NCBI GenBank assembly: GCA_964017235.1
Contig: OZ024936.1
Coordinates: 60,749,028 to 60,813,027 of the forward strand
Direction: 5' to 3'
Length of the DNA: 64,000 nucleotides
Source of the DNA: Sabellastarte sp. h YS-2021
Taxonomy: Eukaryota > Annelida > Polychaeta > Sabellida > Sabellidae
The notes beneath the pieces were generated by a model. That model ran no database searches, had not been told where the DNA came from, and worked only from the letters and a program-made list of their open reading frames with translations. This document shows positions 47,535-59,640 of the stretch, in pieces; the first letter of the stretch is position 1; every line of letters begins with the position of its first letter. The translations under genes were made by a program, and so were the position numbers.

Positions 47535-47660
47535 CCAAACAAAAAGAGGAAGTGCGCAAGCGCGGACATGCGCAGTAGGGGAGCTGGGTGTCCGGGGACA
47601 CCTGGCGAATGAATACTACACTACCAGTCCAGGCCAGAGCCCAGCTCAGGACATTTTTTT
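47535..47660. repeat. Right inverted terminal repeat of DIRS element 2 (outer edge lost)
   Basis: GCGCCAAACAAAAAGAGG, GCGCAGTAGGGGAGCTGGG, GTCCGGGGACACCTGGCG and CCCAGCTCAGGACATTTTT pair with 40728-40850. Homology stops at about 47660, next to sequence of a different repeat. Confidence 0.85.
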
Positions 47661-47998
47661 CGAAAATTTTATTTACTTAAATGTAGCTTCTATAAGCTAC
47701 TAGCTTACCATGTGGGACTCAATGCTGTTCTCGGATGGCCACAAAGCATTATGGCCAACGTCTAAGAAAAATAGACATTTATGGTTGGCCGTAGCCTCTA
47801 GTTGTTGTCACGTAATAACTTCTGACCAATCGCCCTACTTTCTCATTGAAATTTTCTAAATTTGGTGAACCTAGCTGCTGTCGTTTTCCTCTTAGAGCGT
47901 TAACGCCGAAAATCTCTCTACGCGCGGCGGCGTAGCGAACGCTAAACCAAAGTCCGGTGGATACAATAATATGTCCACCCACCAGTGGGGTGGACATA
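47661..47998 (+). repeat. Helitron-like 3' ends, GTCCACC hairpin copy 2
   Basis: TTACTTAAATGTAGCTT and CCATGTGGGACT match about 62780-62820. AAATTTGGTGAACCTAGC, TCTTAGAGCGTTAACGCCG and GCGCGGCGGCGTAGCGAACG match 19725-19810. The hairpin 47970-47998 is TATGTCCACC facing GGTGGACATA. Pieces of two families are joined here. Confidence 0.7.
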
Positions 47999-48235
47999 AT
48001 ATACTATAAATGAAATAGTTTTCAAGCTACAACTTATTAACTGAACAGTGAAAATCTAAAAGTAGCTATTGCTCAGATGTACCATGAGCTACAGGTCTAC
48101 AATTTCACTACGTTATAGCTGACCCATAAGTACGTGAACAACATATTTACACAGATTACTCTAAATGCAATAGTTTTCAAGTTACATCTGATTTACTCAA
48201 TAGTGAGAAAAACTGAAAGTAGCTTCAGCTGACCT
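47999..48235 (-). repeat. Inverted 155-bp minisatellite fragment
   Basis: AAAGTAGCTATTGCTCAG, TATAGCTGACCCATAAGTA and GCAATAGTTTTCAAG match the reverse complement of the array at 4990-6705. It ends abruptly at the truncated RT of DIRS element 4. Confidence 0.8.
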
Positions 48236-49100
48236 GAAAGGGCCTCATGTGAAGGCGTCCCTCTGGGACCATTTTCTCCATTGAGGCAAGCAATCCAATT
48301 AGCAACATCAAACATCTTGCAGTCAAACATGTTTTCACTTGAGTCATAGTTTCAAATCCTAAAGTTTGAGCCATCTCTCGAGTGGGTTTTCAAGGGCTGA
48401 ATCTATATGGTATTCGTAGCCCACTAAGGAAAACACCTGAGTTGGTTTTAGTTTGGATTTTTCCCTATTTATTATCCACCCCAAGGACTGGGTTAGATCT
48501 ACCATGGCCTGAGTGTTCACTTGGGCTTCTTCTTGAGACTGGGACCTGATCAACGAGTCGTCCAGGTATTGGTGAAGTCCGAGTCCCCAGACCTGATGGG
48601 CTGTGGCCAGTCAGAATGGAAGAGAGGTGAACTGGAAGACCTGCGACCTGTGGCAAAACCTTAGGTATTTCCTTGAGTTTGGGTAGATGGGGATGTGAAG
48701 GTAGGAGTCTGATAGGTCTATCAATGACACCCATTCCGCTGGAATCAGGGAGGTTCTGATGGACTCTGGGAGTTTCCATTTTGAACTTTTCTACAAGTAG
48801 AAAAGTGTTCAGCCTACTTAGGTATATTACTGGCCTCCACCTTGGTGAGGCTTGGATAGAACAGATGACTGTAAAATCCGAGAGATTTTACATTTTCCAA
48901 CCTTTCTATTGCGTTCTTTGACAGAAGAGACTGGATACAAGTGGTCAGAGCTTGTTCTTATTGAAGGGCCTTGTATCTTGATTGAATCAGAGGGACTACG
49001 GCAAGTTTTGGTTTTGAAACGAATGGAAGAACGTAACCATTGGTTGTTTGAACATTTGTTTGTTTGCAAGTCTCTTCTGAAAGAATGGAGGCGACCTCCT
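48236..49100 (-). pseudogene. DIRS reverse transcriptase, partial and frameshifted (element 4)
   Basis: Pieces in different frames read NGYVLPFVSKPKLAVVP, AIERLENVKSLGFYSHLF, LNTFLLVEKFKMETP, EWVSLIDLSDSYLHIPI (motif A), SQVFQFTSLPF, then a stop and a deletion of about 13 codons in motif B, HQYLDDSLIRS (catalytic YLDD retained), LGWIINREKSKLKP, FSLVGYEYHI and GRLHMRPFQ. There are at least two stops and two frame changes. Confidence 0.85.
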
Positions 49101-49130
49101 ACTGGTGGACTGAGGTAGGCTTTTGAGGAG

Positions 49131-51571
49131 TCATTGGGGGGAGGGGTTTCCACGCCCTCGCCCCCTAGAGTGAGGTCGAAAACGGCCCTTGGAGCCTCTG
49201 AAATTCGGTTTCCCCCTACCCGAGGAAAACGATTGGTTACTATTTTGAGAGGAGTTGCCCCCATAGGGTGGGGGTTTCCTGTAGGAGCCTCTTTTCTTGT
49301 TGTGGGGACCACGAAAGGGCTTATTTTGGTAGGGTAAGAAACCCTGAGCACCTTTAGAGATGCCTTTTTTGAGGAGGAAGTCTTCTCTCTCCTTGACTGA
49401 GACTTGAACAACGAGGAAGGCCAAAAGGGCGAATTCTTTAGTTCTTGGCGTCTCGTTTGCCCTAAATGTGGTTGAAGTAGGGTCATCTCGGCCTCACGCC
49501 TAAGCAGGCCAGTGTTACCCATGGCGTATAGCTCCCTCTGGAGTATATGAGCTAGGGATTTGCTTAAGCAGGCAAGTGCTCTTTGCTGAACAAGAATGGT
49601 CTTATTCCAAAGCTCCAAATAATCACAGGCCTGGTCATAACTACGCCTGGCTGCTTTTTCAGGGTTGGCACCTTCCTGGATACAAGATTTGACCCTTTTG
49701 AAAGAAGACTTCAAACTGTGTTGACACTTCTCAAAGGCGGAGTTACAGGAAGAAGTCTTAGCAAATGCAGCCATGATATTGATAGTGGAGAGTTTCTGCC
49801 TAGCTTGATGTTCCAGTTCCTTACAAACTAGTAAAGCTGAAACGATTATTCGTACTAGTCGATTAGTAGGTTATCAAAGCACTAGTCGACGCCAATGTTA
49901 TGAAGTCGGTTAATTGTTTTCCTTATATATCACCATATAGCGGATTTTACGCAATCGTTGTAACCATGGGTATCTCGAGTTAAGACCTTAAAACGTATCA
50001 AATTAAAGCATTTTATGTGCATTTTATTTTTAAAATATCAAAATATTACATTTTTGGCCAATTATCCAATAATCTGGTGAATTCTTTGGTTTTAAGCATC
50101 TCGCGATCCGCCATTTTGTTTGTTTACATCGGGAACCATCCGGAACACACGTTTTCGATATTTCTCATACATGCTAAACGTCAGAAACAATTAATCGATT
50201 AGTCGACGGTTAATGCAAGCGACTACCCGGCCACCAAAATTTGCTAATCGTTTCAGCCTTACAAACTAGTAGGGGAACCTTGCCCATAGGGGCTCCAGAG
50301 GGTTTAGGAGAGATACAGATCTTGGAAAAGTCTGTAATCAACTCCTGGATTTTGTCCTCATAACAAGGCTGTCCCACCTTGTACCACTTTGCAGTGGAGG
50401 GAGGGGGTTTAATACATTTACCCTCAGGTAAATTAGAGGCCAGAAAATCATGCTCAAACTTATTACAGATTAAAGGCATCTTTGATGCCAGAGCTAGGTG
50501 GGAGCCTAGAGGAAGGCTCCTGTTGGACTTTTTTGTCGTCCAGGCCCAAAACAGAACTGGTTTCCCTGGGGTCAGGGAGATCAAGATTACGCCTAAAGGT
50601 CTCCACTTTCTCAGCATATCGAGAGGGTAAGTCAGCCATGGCTACTTCCCTATAAAAAAGTGGGTCCGGATCGTGTTGAGGTTGGTCTTGATCAGAAAGG
50701 GCCCTTGAGGGCTTGGAAGACTTTGTATGTGTACTGAGGACTGATCCTCCTCTGAAGATGATGACTGACATAAGTATCTGAACCTAACCTTGTGTTTTCT
50801 TTTATCTGCATGTTTTTTGGGTCTAGCCGAGACAACCCAAGAGGGTTCCTCGGACTAACCTGAATGTTGATCCGCGACATGTCTCGGATCAGAATTATTA
50901 ATTGAGTGATCATCTCCAAGACGTGGTGGAAGAGGTGGACCATACAAGTCCACCTCCATAGCCTCATCCATATGAGGATGGTTGAGTTCTCGGAGGGGTA
51001 GGGTCCAGATTATCAGTTTTTTTACTGGTACCAGGCTTAGAGGCTGAAGTGTCAGTATGATCCACCTCCACTTCTTTGGACGTCTTTTTGAAAGAATGAA
51101 ATTTGTCTCGAGAGACTTCACAGCCTCAAGCATAGAAGCCTTGAAAACCCCCATTTGCTGTTGCAATTGGATGTTAACTGAGAACACAGGATTTTTCGAG
51201 TTTGGACTCGATTTTCTGTTGAAAAGTATTACCTGGGGTAGGGACAGTTTTAGCTGTAGTTTTAAGAGACAATGACTCGAAACGGAGAGGCTGGGGGCGT
51301 GGTGAAACAAATAAATTGTCAGCAGCACCCTCAAGGTCTGTCCAAGATCCAGTAAAGGATTCCACGTCCTCGTCGCCCAGCAAATCGAGTTCATCGTCTT
51401 TTGAAGTGTCTGCATTCTGTTTCCTAACGCTTCCTGTTTTTAATTTTTTTGCATTTGTTCGTCCAAGAAAACAGAGCAAATGTCACACAGAGATTCTAAA
51501 GTAACACAGGGATCATCTCCTCTATTTACTTCCCTACAGGAACACTTGTCATTATGTCCTTGTGTAAACAT
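49131..51571 (-). pseudogene. DIRS gag-like protein, interrupted (element 4)
   Basis: From ATG 51571: MFTQGHNDKCSCREVNRGDDPCV and CDIC, the same Cys/His motif as in the other gags but without the first Cys. Acidic stretches (KDDELDLLGDEDVESF), TKVGQPCYEDKIQELI-type helical sequence, the 430-bp insertion at 49832-50261, then AFAKTSSCNSAFEKCQHSLK, GNTGLLRREAEMTLL, LKNSPFWPSSLF and, after a frame change near 49400, a basic tail (FRGSKGRFRPHSRGRGRG) ending at 49131. Frame changes also occur near 51480, 51200 and 50900. The order matches gag of elements 1 and 2 despite low identity. Confidence 0.75.
49832..50261. mobile_element. hAT-type miniature element, 430 bp, in gag of element 4
   Basis: The ends TAAAGCTGAAACGATTA and TAATCGTTTCAGCCTTA are inverted repeats with one mismatch. 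The 8-bp duplication CAAACTAG is exact at 49824-49831 and 50262-50269. Subterminal TAGTCGATTAG-type repeats occur at both sides. Confidence 0.93.
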
Positions 51572-51987
51572 TGACTACCCTGTTTGCATTACTTTTCTGG
51601 GGTATATTTTATCTCATTGATTTCTTGTGTAGTGAGCTAGGTTTATCTGAGCTGGCATATATACTGGCAGCCATGTTGTCAAATGTGCTTCTGTTTACAT
51701 CCTGGTATTTTATACACAGGAAGTTTAAGGAGATTAAAATGAAGTTTATGAAATATGTACCTTTGTAGCTTAGGGGTTAAAATTATAAGAGACATTGTTC
51801 TTATTAAATATTGTATTTATTGTGTATGATGGTTTTTGGGTAGTTTGAGAGTGATTTCACAGTTTTGGTTTGGGGGAGGGAAAAAGTATTGATTAGTTTA
51901 CTTCACTGTGACTGCTCTGTCGCTGAGCCACCGAGCACGGAGCTTGTCATGTCCCCATAGCAACTACATACATTATATAAGCACTGT
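51572..51987. other. Flank with one short hydrophobic open frame
   Basis: A plus-strand frame at 51571-51768 would give 65 residues, rich in Leu/Phe, with one or two membrane-like stretches. It starts inside the gag leader of element 4 and has no homologue I recognise, so I do not call it a gene. The rest has no repeat structure that I can see. Confidence 0.4.
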
Positions 51988-51995
51988 CCTTACGA

Positions 51996-54900
51996 CAGGC
52001 CTGGGGCGAGTACAAGTACTTGTACTTAATTACTCTTTTTCAAGTACTTGTACTTGACAGCTGAAAATTAAAAGTACTTGTACTTGGCTAAAATATCCAA
52101 GTACTTTTCAATTACTTTCAAGTACATTCCAAGTACATTGATTTTGTAGTTTTATAACTTTAATTAAGTGATTTATTAGGTGTAAATTTTTACTGTTTCT
52201 TTCAGCAGAGTGTAGATAGATTATAGTTTGTGTTGTTTTGTCAAAGTACAAAGGGCTGTTTAGTTAGCCAGAACTTTGGTTTTCTTTAATTATAACAAGG
52301 CTGCATTTAATCAACACCTTTTTACATTTTAAACAAAATACCCACTCATTCAGAATATAGCTGTGTTTTAATCATAAAGGTGCCGCATTTAATCTATCCT
52401 TTTTCACTTTTACACAAAAGATCCACTCAGTCACAGCATAGCTTTGCTTTTGTCATATACCTACCCTTATTCATTTTCACACAAAAGACCCACTCAGCCT
52501 GAGTGTTGATGCCAAGCTTAGTGGACAGGAGGGCCAATTACTTGTTTATGTAAGACAAACAAGCTAATCCCTTACACAAATAAACTGTTGACTCATTCAT
52601 TTCAATACACCCCTTTATAAACAAATATCAATGTTTAGTATATCTGCTTTGGCTTTTTACACTATACAATTGCCCTTAAATATAAAGTTTTATTTCACTT
52701 GTTCATTCATTCATTTAATAAATGTATTCCAACCACCAACCATATGTAATATCAGTTTTACATAAAGGACTGGTACAAACCCTTTAAAAACGTTTTATGT
52801 GCCCCAAGTAAATAATTCATTATCTGTCAACACAAGCATACTGATGTCCAAGTGGATCTTTTGAAATCAGATTTTTTAGCATTGCAAGACAGGATTTCCA
52901 TGCATTCAGGTGTTTACGCACACTGTGAGTCTCACAGACAAAATTTTTGAAAGACCTGTATTTATTAAGTGTAACCAGAAAAGTAATGGAGCAGATTTTA
53001 GCTCATCAGTGTTTATTGAATGATTGCTTTAAATTGTATGTCTCAATAAATAACTAGATTGGGCCAACTCGGCGCCAACATATCCCCAGACAGGTCATCA
53101 CTCACGCCACAGGTTTTGATCGGGAATTTTTTAAAACATAATTACCCATTATTATATGAACTTCAGCACATCAATCTACTCTGTTTATATCTCCCCAAGG
53201 AAGATGGTGTATCCCCAGACGCCGAATACATACCTCAAATTATATTTTCAATCTTCCTGCAATGATAACTCTAAACCTATTTTCAAAGTATTTAAATGAT
53301 TGATGATTGAATGTCCATTCTAAAATAATAATCCCAAAAGAGCATATCTGTTTCTATATTTGTTGACAAATAAAATATTATTTTTAACTCAACTCATCAT
53401 ATTTTTCAATCTTCCTTCAAAGTATTTAAATGATTGATGATTCAATGTCCATTCTAAAATTCATAATCCCAAAAGCGCATATCTGTTTCTATATTTGTTC
53501 AGAAATAAAATATTATTTAAAAAAAAATTATTTATATTATTATTTTATTATATTATTTTTAGAATTTGCAAATTGTTTTCAGTTATTCATTTCCTCTATA
53601 CCTATATATGTGGTCCATATATATGCAACCTAAATATGTGACACAATCTCAGTTCTGACTCCCCTTTGTGTTATATGTAATGAAGCCCACCACCTCCCAC
53701 CCCCACCCCTCTCCCCTTCTCCACACCTCTCTCACTATTACACAAGATCTGCAACCCCATTGAGTTCTTTGTTTCTCATCTGATATCACTAAATACCTTT
53801 GTTTATTTAGTGTCACTCAATATAGCTGGAGGTCCTAGAGGTTGGTGGGGGGAATCCGGGTGGGGGATGTGGGTTGAGCATAAATGGTAAACAAACAATC
53901 TATATAAAAGGGGTACTCAAATACAAAAAGAATTGAGAATTTTAAGTATGTGATTATCAACTGAAATGAGTTCATAACTGTAGGAGCTGTGCCAAAATTA
54001 ACTGAGGAAAGTTGAATAAAACTGGGCTAGTTGAGGGTTAAAAATCCCCTAGTTTTACTACATAAGGATATAATTTCATTAATATTGGGACTTAAAGCTC
54101 ACTTAAAGTGTCCATTTTGTCTACTTGAATATGTTTAACCAGTTTCATTTTAAAAAGTGAAAAACTCAGCAAGCAGAGGTATAACACACAAAAATAAGTT
54201 CTTAAAAGACTAAGATAGCCATAACATTATTAATATTCAAAATTTAAATAGACAGGCATTTCCTTTTAAAAATTCAAAGATTTCAGCTCTATAACCCACA
54301 TAGTTTGACAGTTACTGGGCTTTAAAGTGGCATAATATCCATAAATTGGGTTTCTGTGGGCATTTTACAATTGTTAAAGAGACCTTAGCAATTAAACTAC
54401 AGATCTGAAACTTTTTGGGGGACATACATAACAAACAAAAATTATATATAATACAGTTTAAGACTTGTCACACTAAGCATTTCCAAATAACAGGGCAAAA
54501 TACGGAAAAAATGTCAAAAAAGGCACTTGGGCGAGTGTCTATGGCCCTCATACACAGGTTAAATGTCTACTAAAAACCTTGATTTTCGGCATATGTAAAA
54601 AGGACATAATAATGCATTCCCAGATGGGATTTCAGCTCCATCAATCACATAGTTTAACAGTTACAGGGCTTAAAGGTGGTAAAAAGTCCAAATATTGGGT
54701 CATTGTGGGCCTTTTAGAGATCTCGATGTGGCTTTCAAATTAAAGCTTCAGACTTAAAATTTGTTACATACTAAGATTACACATAGAATATGTATCTAAT
54801 AAAGTTTGAAACTTCTCAGACTTACCATTTCCAAGTTACAGAGCAAAATATGTGAAAAATGTCTTAAAAGGGTCACTCAGGTGGGTGTTTAAGGTCCTCA

Positions 54901-56506
54901 TACACAGGTTAAATGTCTACTTGAAGCCTTGATTTTTGGCACATGTAAAAAAAACATAATAATGTATTCCCAGATGAGATTTCAGCTCTATCAGTCACAT
55001 AGTTTAACAGTCACAGGCCTTAAAATTGGCAAAAAGTCCAAATACTGGGTCTTTATGCGGCCTTCTAGAGACCTAAATGTGGCCTTCAAATTAAAGCTTC
55101 AGACTTAAAATTTGTCACATACTAAGATTACACATAGAATATGCATCTAATACAGTTTGAAACTTCTTAGACTTACCATTTCCAAGTTACAGGGAAAAAT
55201 ATGTGAAAAATGTCTAAAAATGGTCACTCGGGTGGGGATTTATGGTCCTCATACACAGGTTAAATGTCTTCTTAAAGCTTTAATTTTTGGCACATATAAA
55301 AATAACATACTAATATCTTCTCAGATAGGATTTGAGCTCTATCAGTCACACAGTTTGACAGTCACAGGGCTTAAAAGTAGCAAAAAGTCCAAATATTGGG
55401 TCTTTGGGAGCCTTTTAGAGACCTCAATTTGACCTTCAAAATTAAAGCTTCAGACTTAAAATCTGTTACATACTAAGATTACACACAGAATATATATCTA
55501 ATACAGTTTGAAACTTCTCAGACTTACCATTTCCAAGTTACAGGGAAAAAGATGTGAAAAATGTCTTATAAGGGTCACTCGGGTGGGTGTTTATGGTCCT
55601 GATACACAGGTTAACTGTCTATTAAAGGCCTAAATGTTGGGGCACATATAAGAAAACACATAGATATATTCCCAGATGATATTTAACTTAGATGAGAGAC
55701 ATAGTTTGAAAGCTACAGTGCTTGAAAGTGGCAAAAAGTGCATAAATTGGGTCTCTGTGGGCACTTTTGAGACCTTAAGTTGACCCCTTTGGGTAAACCT
55801 ACAGCCCTAAAATTTTCTACAGACAAGGATTACATATCAAAGTTATACCTAGCGCAGTTTGAGACTCATCAGAATTATCACTTCCAAATTATAGGGCAAA
55901 ATATGTGTAAAGTATAGCAAAAAATCCCTAAGTGGGGGTATTTATGGGCTTCAAACACAATTTTCTCCTCAACTTAAAGTCATGATTTTTGGCACATGTA
56001 CTAAGAACATATTAATGTGTTGTCAGGTAAAATTTCAGCCAGCTGAGCATCATAGTTTGTGACCTACAGCGCTCTAAGTGGCCAAAAGTGCAATTTCTGA
56101 CCTTAAGGTGGCCATAAGTTCTTTTTTACTGGGAGTTTAAGGTCACCTTAAAATAGGGATCTTCCTTTGGGCACCCTTAACATGTGTACCAAGTTTGAAA
56201 AAAAAATATTAATTTGTTTTTGAGTTATCGCGTCCACAAGGAAATTTCTACGGCGGCGGCGGCGGCGGCGCGACGGACCTGAATCCAATATATCCCCGAC
56301 TTTCGTCTGGGGATATAATTAATTTTAAATAAATAGTGATTATCTAGTTACTATAGTTTTGGGGTCGTACGCTATAAAAGTACTTGTACTTGTAATTTTT
56401 CAAAGTACTTGTACTTGACTCTTGAGATCAGTACTTGTACTTGTACTTGCAACTTGGCAAAGTAATTGTACTTGTACTTGGCTCCATGTACTTGACCCCA
56501 GGCCTG
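51996..56506. mobile_element. hAT-type non-autonomous element with (AAGTACTTGTACTT) ends, carrying a nested insertion
   Basis: The ends CAGGCCTGGGGCGAGTAC and GTACTTGACCCCAGGCCTG are inverted, with CAGGCCTGGGG in common. The 8-bp duplication CCTTACGA is exact at 51988-51995 and 56507-56514. Subterminal repeats of AAGTACTTGTACTT are dense in the first and last 150 bp. Without the nested 3.26-kb element the unit is about 1.25 kb and has no transposase. Bases 52150-53050 hold an AT-rich non-coding interior. Confidence 0.93.
53054..56316 (+). mobile_element. Helitron-like non-autonomous element, copy 3 (3.26 kb)
   Basis: The left end CTAGATTGGGCC includes an imperfect hairpin (TTGGGCC, AACTC, GGCGCCAA at 53059-53079) followed by ATATCCCCAGAC (53080-53092), the complement of the last bases of the 3' hairpin (56290-56316, GTCTGGGGATAT). 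AA lies on each side. Only scattered base differences from copy 1 are seen over 3.2 kb, apart from the CGG tract length, so the two share a recent source. Confidence 0.87.
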
Positions 56507-56514
56507 CCTTACGA

Positions 56515-57021
56515 CATTCTGACGAAGTCACTTTGGAAACTCCCTGGGTCCACATCTCTTTTTGGAAATACTAAGACCAATTTTTCTTCAGGAATTTCTT
56601 CTGATATTCAAAGTTAGTAATTTTAATTGTGTTTTAGTGCCAACCCCAGGGCCAGCCTCATTTTCTTTTAATGATTCATTTATTTTTAATTTATTCAGAT
56701 TTATTTTTGGTGTAAATTTGGTCAAGGTCATGTAAACAAACTATATTAGGAGAAGCTACTAAAATTAGTCCAGGTTAGAACTCACAGCTTTGATAGTAAT
56801 TTTCATATGAACTAATTGTAGCAATCATTTTTTTAATCTTTATCCAGTTTTAAATAGAAACAATTTAAGCCCATTAGTAGACATTTGGCCCATCTTTGTA
56901 AATATATCTGTTCATAGTTGGATATTTTCTTTTAGCTGCTCTTTAATTTAATTTTAATTGGGATAACTTTGATGAATAGTCCCTGAAAACCAAACTGTAC
57001 ATACTTTTTATTTATTTCAAA
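56515..57021. other. Spacer without recognised gene
   Basis: AT-rich, no terminal repeats and no domain-bearing frame. It continues the flank interrupted at 51987. Confidence 0.45.
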
Positions 57022-59079
57022 ATAGGGATGGGTCGGTATGTCCGGTATCGAGAGCATTTTACTGAAATACTGTGACGAGATTTTAAAACCGCCACTTCGC
57101 TTGCCAACATATATAATGGAAGCAAGAGTTAAAATATTAGAAACATACCCAAAATCTGAAGAAATTATAAGCTTTTCTCCCCATATTTTCGTCCATTTGC
57201 TAGTGGTCCTACGATTAGACGGAAAATCGATTAATCGTCTATTTAAAACTTTCGATGTAGTGTGAATCGAAAGTAAGACTTATAAACCACCTAATTTTCC
57301 CTTTTTCTACAGATGTTTAACATTTTATTTTCGTAACATTTGTTTACATTATCTGCCATGTTTCTTTCACTGGTATCTACTTCCTGTTGATTACAACTAA
57401 AACTCAAAATTTCTGTAGGTATTTAGAAGATCTTTTAATACAATAAACTAAGTTCAACCTAAATTAAATTTAACTTTCACTGCTTCACACACAACATGTA
57501 TACTCCCTATAAATGGGGAATAATAACCTTGGCCATAAATCAAGTGGAGAGAGATCACACTACTGTAATACTTCAGCAGTCTGCCATGAATATTTTTGAC
57601 AAATTTTGTTGAACAAGAAAACTAAAATGTTTACTACATTGCCATACTTAGAATTTTACAGTATCTAAGAAATTATAACTATATGAAATGAATAGGTCAT
57701 GAAGATCTGCTTAAAAAACGAAATTCATGGAATATTGTTTTCAGGATAAGAGTCAGATTTTCCAGACCCCATCCAATACACATAAACTTGAGTGACAATG
57801 CTGAAATACATGTTCACTTGTGCCAAACTGTTTCATATAACCTAGTATATATTACAAAACATCAATATTGACCAGAAACAATAAAAGTCACTCTTCCATT
57901 TGATTAATGAAAGTAGCATGTCTTTGAAAAGTGTCCTGAGTTAAAAATGGAAGGAAATTTCCATGAACACATGTCTATGTATTGTTTAGTTCCCAAAGAA
58001 GCATTTTATTCAGGATAATTTTCAGAAGCTGCTTGGCAGTCACTGTTCTTGACATATGATAATGATAAGCAGATATTCTATTCTTCTTTGTTGCATATAT
58101 ACAAAGTGTCCTGAGTTCACAACACAGGTGTACCACATGGTGATGTTGAACAAAAGGGGTTGAAATAGACTTGCACCAAGTCTTTGTATTTCTCATCCCA
58201 CTAAATCTGACATAGATGAAAACATTATACATCCACTTAAGGAGGGAAAAATCCTTCTCTATGCTGAAACAGTACTGTTGTCAGCCCCACATTCTAGTAT
58301 AAAGTCATACAGTCCTCATATAATACCTTAGAAAAAAGGACTTGAAGAAAGTCTAGGGTTGAAATATTGTTTATTTTAAGCATGATTGGTTGCTAATCTG
58401 CTGATGTTACATTCAAACACTGTAAATGATTTAGCTGATGAAAAGGGAGAATGAAAATAAATATTATTTTGTAACTGTTAAGGCCATCTTAATAGATTAT
58501 TATATTATTGCTGATACACATACTTGTTGACTCTTCAACCTACTGGTTTCCTAACATACCCCCTTCCCTACCCCAAAATGTAAAGAAATAACCTAGATTT
58601 TTTTCACCACTGACCTATCGGAAGACTACTGTTAATATATTTGGTAAAAAAGAATATTCTGTCTTTCTTACAAAGCAAGCAGAAAAACGATTATAATCGA
58701 TAATCGATTGCTCAGAGTTACCGATTAATCGATTCTGATTTCTTAGACCGATTCCTAACACTACCATTTGCAGACTTTTACAGCGACACGTTGGGAACTG
58801 CCATATTTTGGTTACGGCACTTTATAACCTAAATCTCGCTTGACAACACATATAATGGATGGAAAACTTAAAATACTGGGAACAAACAAGAAACCTGATG
58901 AAATTATACAAGTTTCTCTCATATTTTGTTCATTTGTGGATTTTTATTGCGATGTCGTAAGACGAAACGTCCATGTTTGATTGGGGTATACTAAAACGCG
59001 GAGTCCCGAAATCGGTACGGTTTTGCATTGGCGACCTCCTGATGTTCACATTTTTCATACCGACCCATCCCGATTTCAA
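57022..59079. mobile_element. hAT-type element (outer), carrying a nested element
   Basis: The ends TAGGGATGGGTCGGTATG and CATACCGACCCATCCCGA share a 16-bp inverted repeat. The flanks TTTCAAAA and TTTCAAAG form a near-perfect 8-bp duplication. Without the nested 1563-bp element the unit is about 490 bp. A stretch beginning TTGCCAACATATATAATGG on the left recurs as TTGACAACACATATAATGG on the right, an internal direct duplication of about 100 bp. Confidence 0.85.
57201..58763. mobile_element. hAT-type element (inner), 1563 bp
   Basis: The ends begin TAGTGGTCCTACGATTAG and finish CGATTCCTAACACTA; both contain AATCGATTAATCG close to the end, in inverted order. The 8-bp duplication CCATTTGC is exact at 57193-57200 and 58764-58771. 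The interior is AT-rich with only short frames and no transposase signature. It is inserted in the left half of the outer element. Confidence 0.9.
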
Positions 59080-59640
59080 AGTGATATTTATAAATATGAT
59101 GTAGAAATATTTGGATTTGACAACTGTACAGTATTTATTGGACTGTTAGTTGTTTGCCCCATTTACACTGTTAGTACATTTATTCGATAAGTTAATTAAA
59201 CCATTTCAGTATTTAACAAGCTTTATTTATTCCTGCCTTACACCAGTTATATATTCAAACTTTCCCAACCATAATTAAGAACTCTGGTACATAAATTCAC
59301 ATACTGAGTAAAATCTGAAGACTGAGTTTCCCTCTGAAAACTACAAATTATAGACATTGGTCATCGGCTTTGGAGAGTCATCAGTATTTGAGATATTCAA
59401 CATTTGCCTATATAAAGATCCATCAGGCAGTCAAAACAAAGATTCATCATACTAATGAGCCCGAGATACTGAGAACCATCCCCTGCACGAGATATTGAGC
59501 ATTATATCACCTGCATATAAGTGATATTAGAGTCATCAACAACTTGAGATTCACAGACTCATTGCTTTCTACAGTGATAACTCAACAGAGTATTACTACT
59601 ACGTATTAGGACTATACCAAGTGGACCGCCGTCCTTTTCA
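59080..59640. other. Spacer without recognised gene
   Basis: A plus-strand frame reaching into this stretch (58981-59190) starts within the outer hAT-type element and has no recognisable domain. Nothing else is seen. Confidence 0.4.

Larger units (their letters stand above)
40618..47660 (-). mobile_element. DIRS-like retrotransposon, element 2 (nearly full length, decayed)
   Basis: The left terminal repeat (40618), internal complementary region (to 40992), recombinase, RT/RNase H, gag and right terminal repeat (to about 47660) are all recognisable on the minus strand. The outer 70 bp or so of the right end are missing: the internal complementary region predicts GCGTTAATATATCTTACC, which is not found beyond 47660. 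Two DNA transposons (46513-46891 and 47047-47437) are nested near its 5' end. Confidence 0.88.
48236..51571 (-). mobile_element. DIRS-like retrotransposon, element 4 (divergent lineage, truncated)
   Basis: It has the gag, then RT order of the other DIRS copies, but the proteins are clearly more distant. RT stops at about 48236 in GRLHMRPFQ, at a junction with a minisatellite, so RNase H, the methyltransferase-like region and the recombinase are missing. Gag is split by the element at 49832-50261. The 5' terminal repeat was not recognised. Confidence 0.8.

Noticed and set aside
51571-51768. Small hydrophobic frame with possible membrane segments
   Set aside because: It overlaps the gag leader on the other strand, has no recognisable homologue and is short enough to occur by chance in AT-rich DNA.
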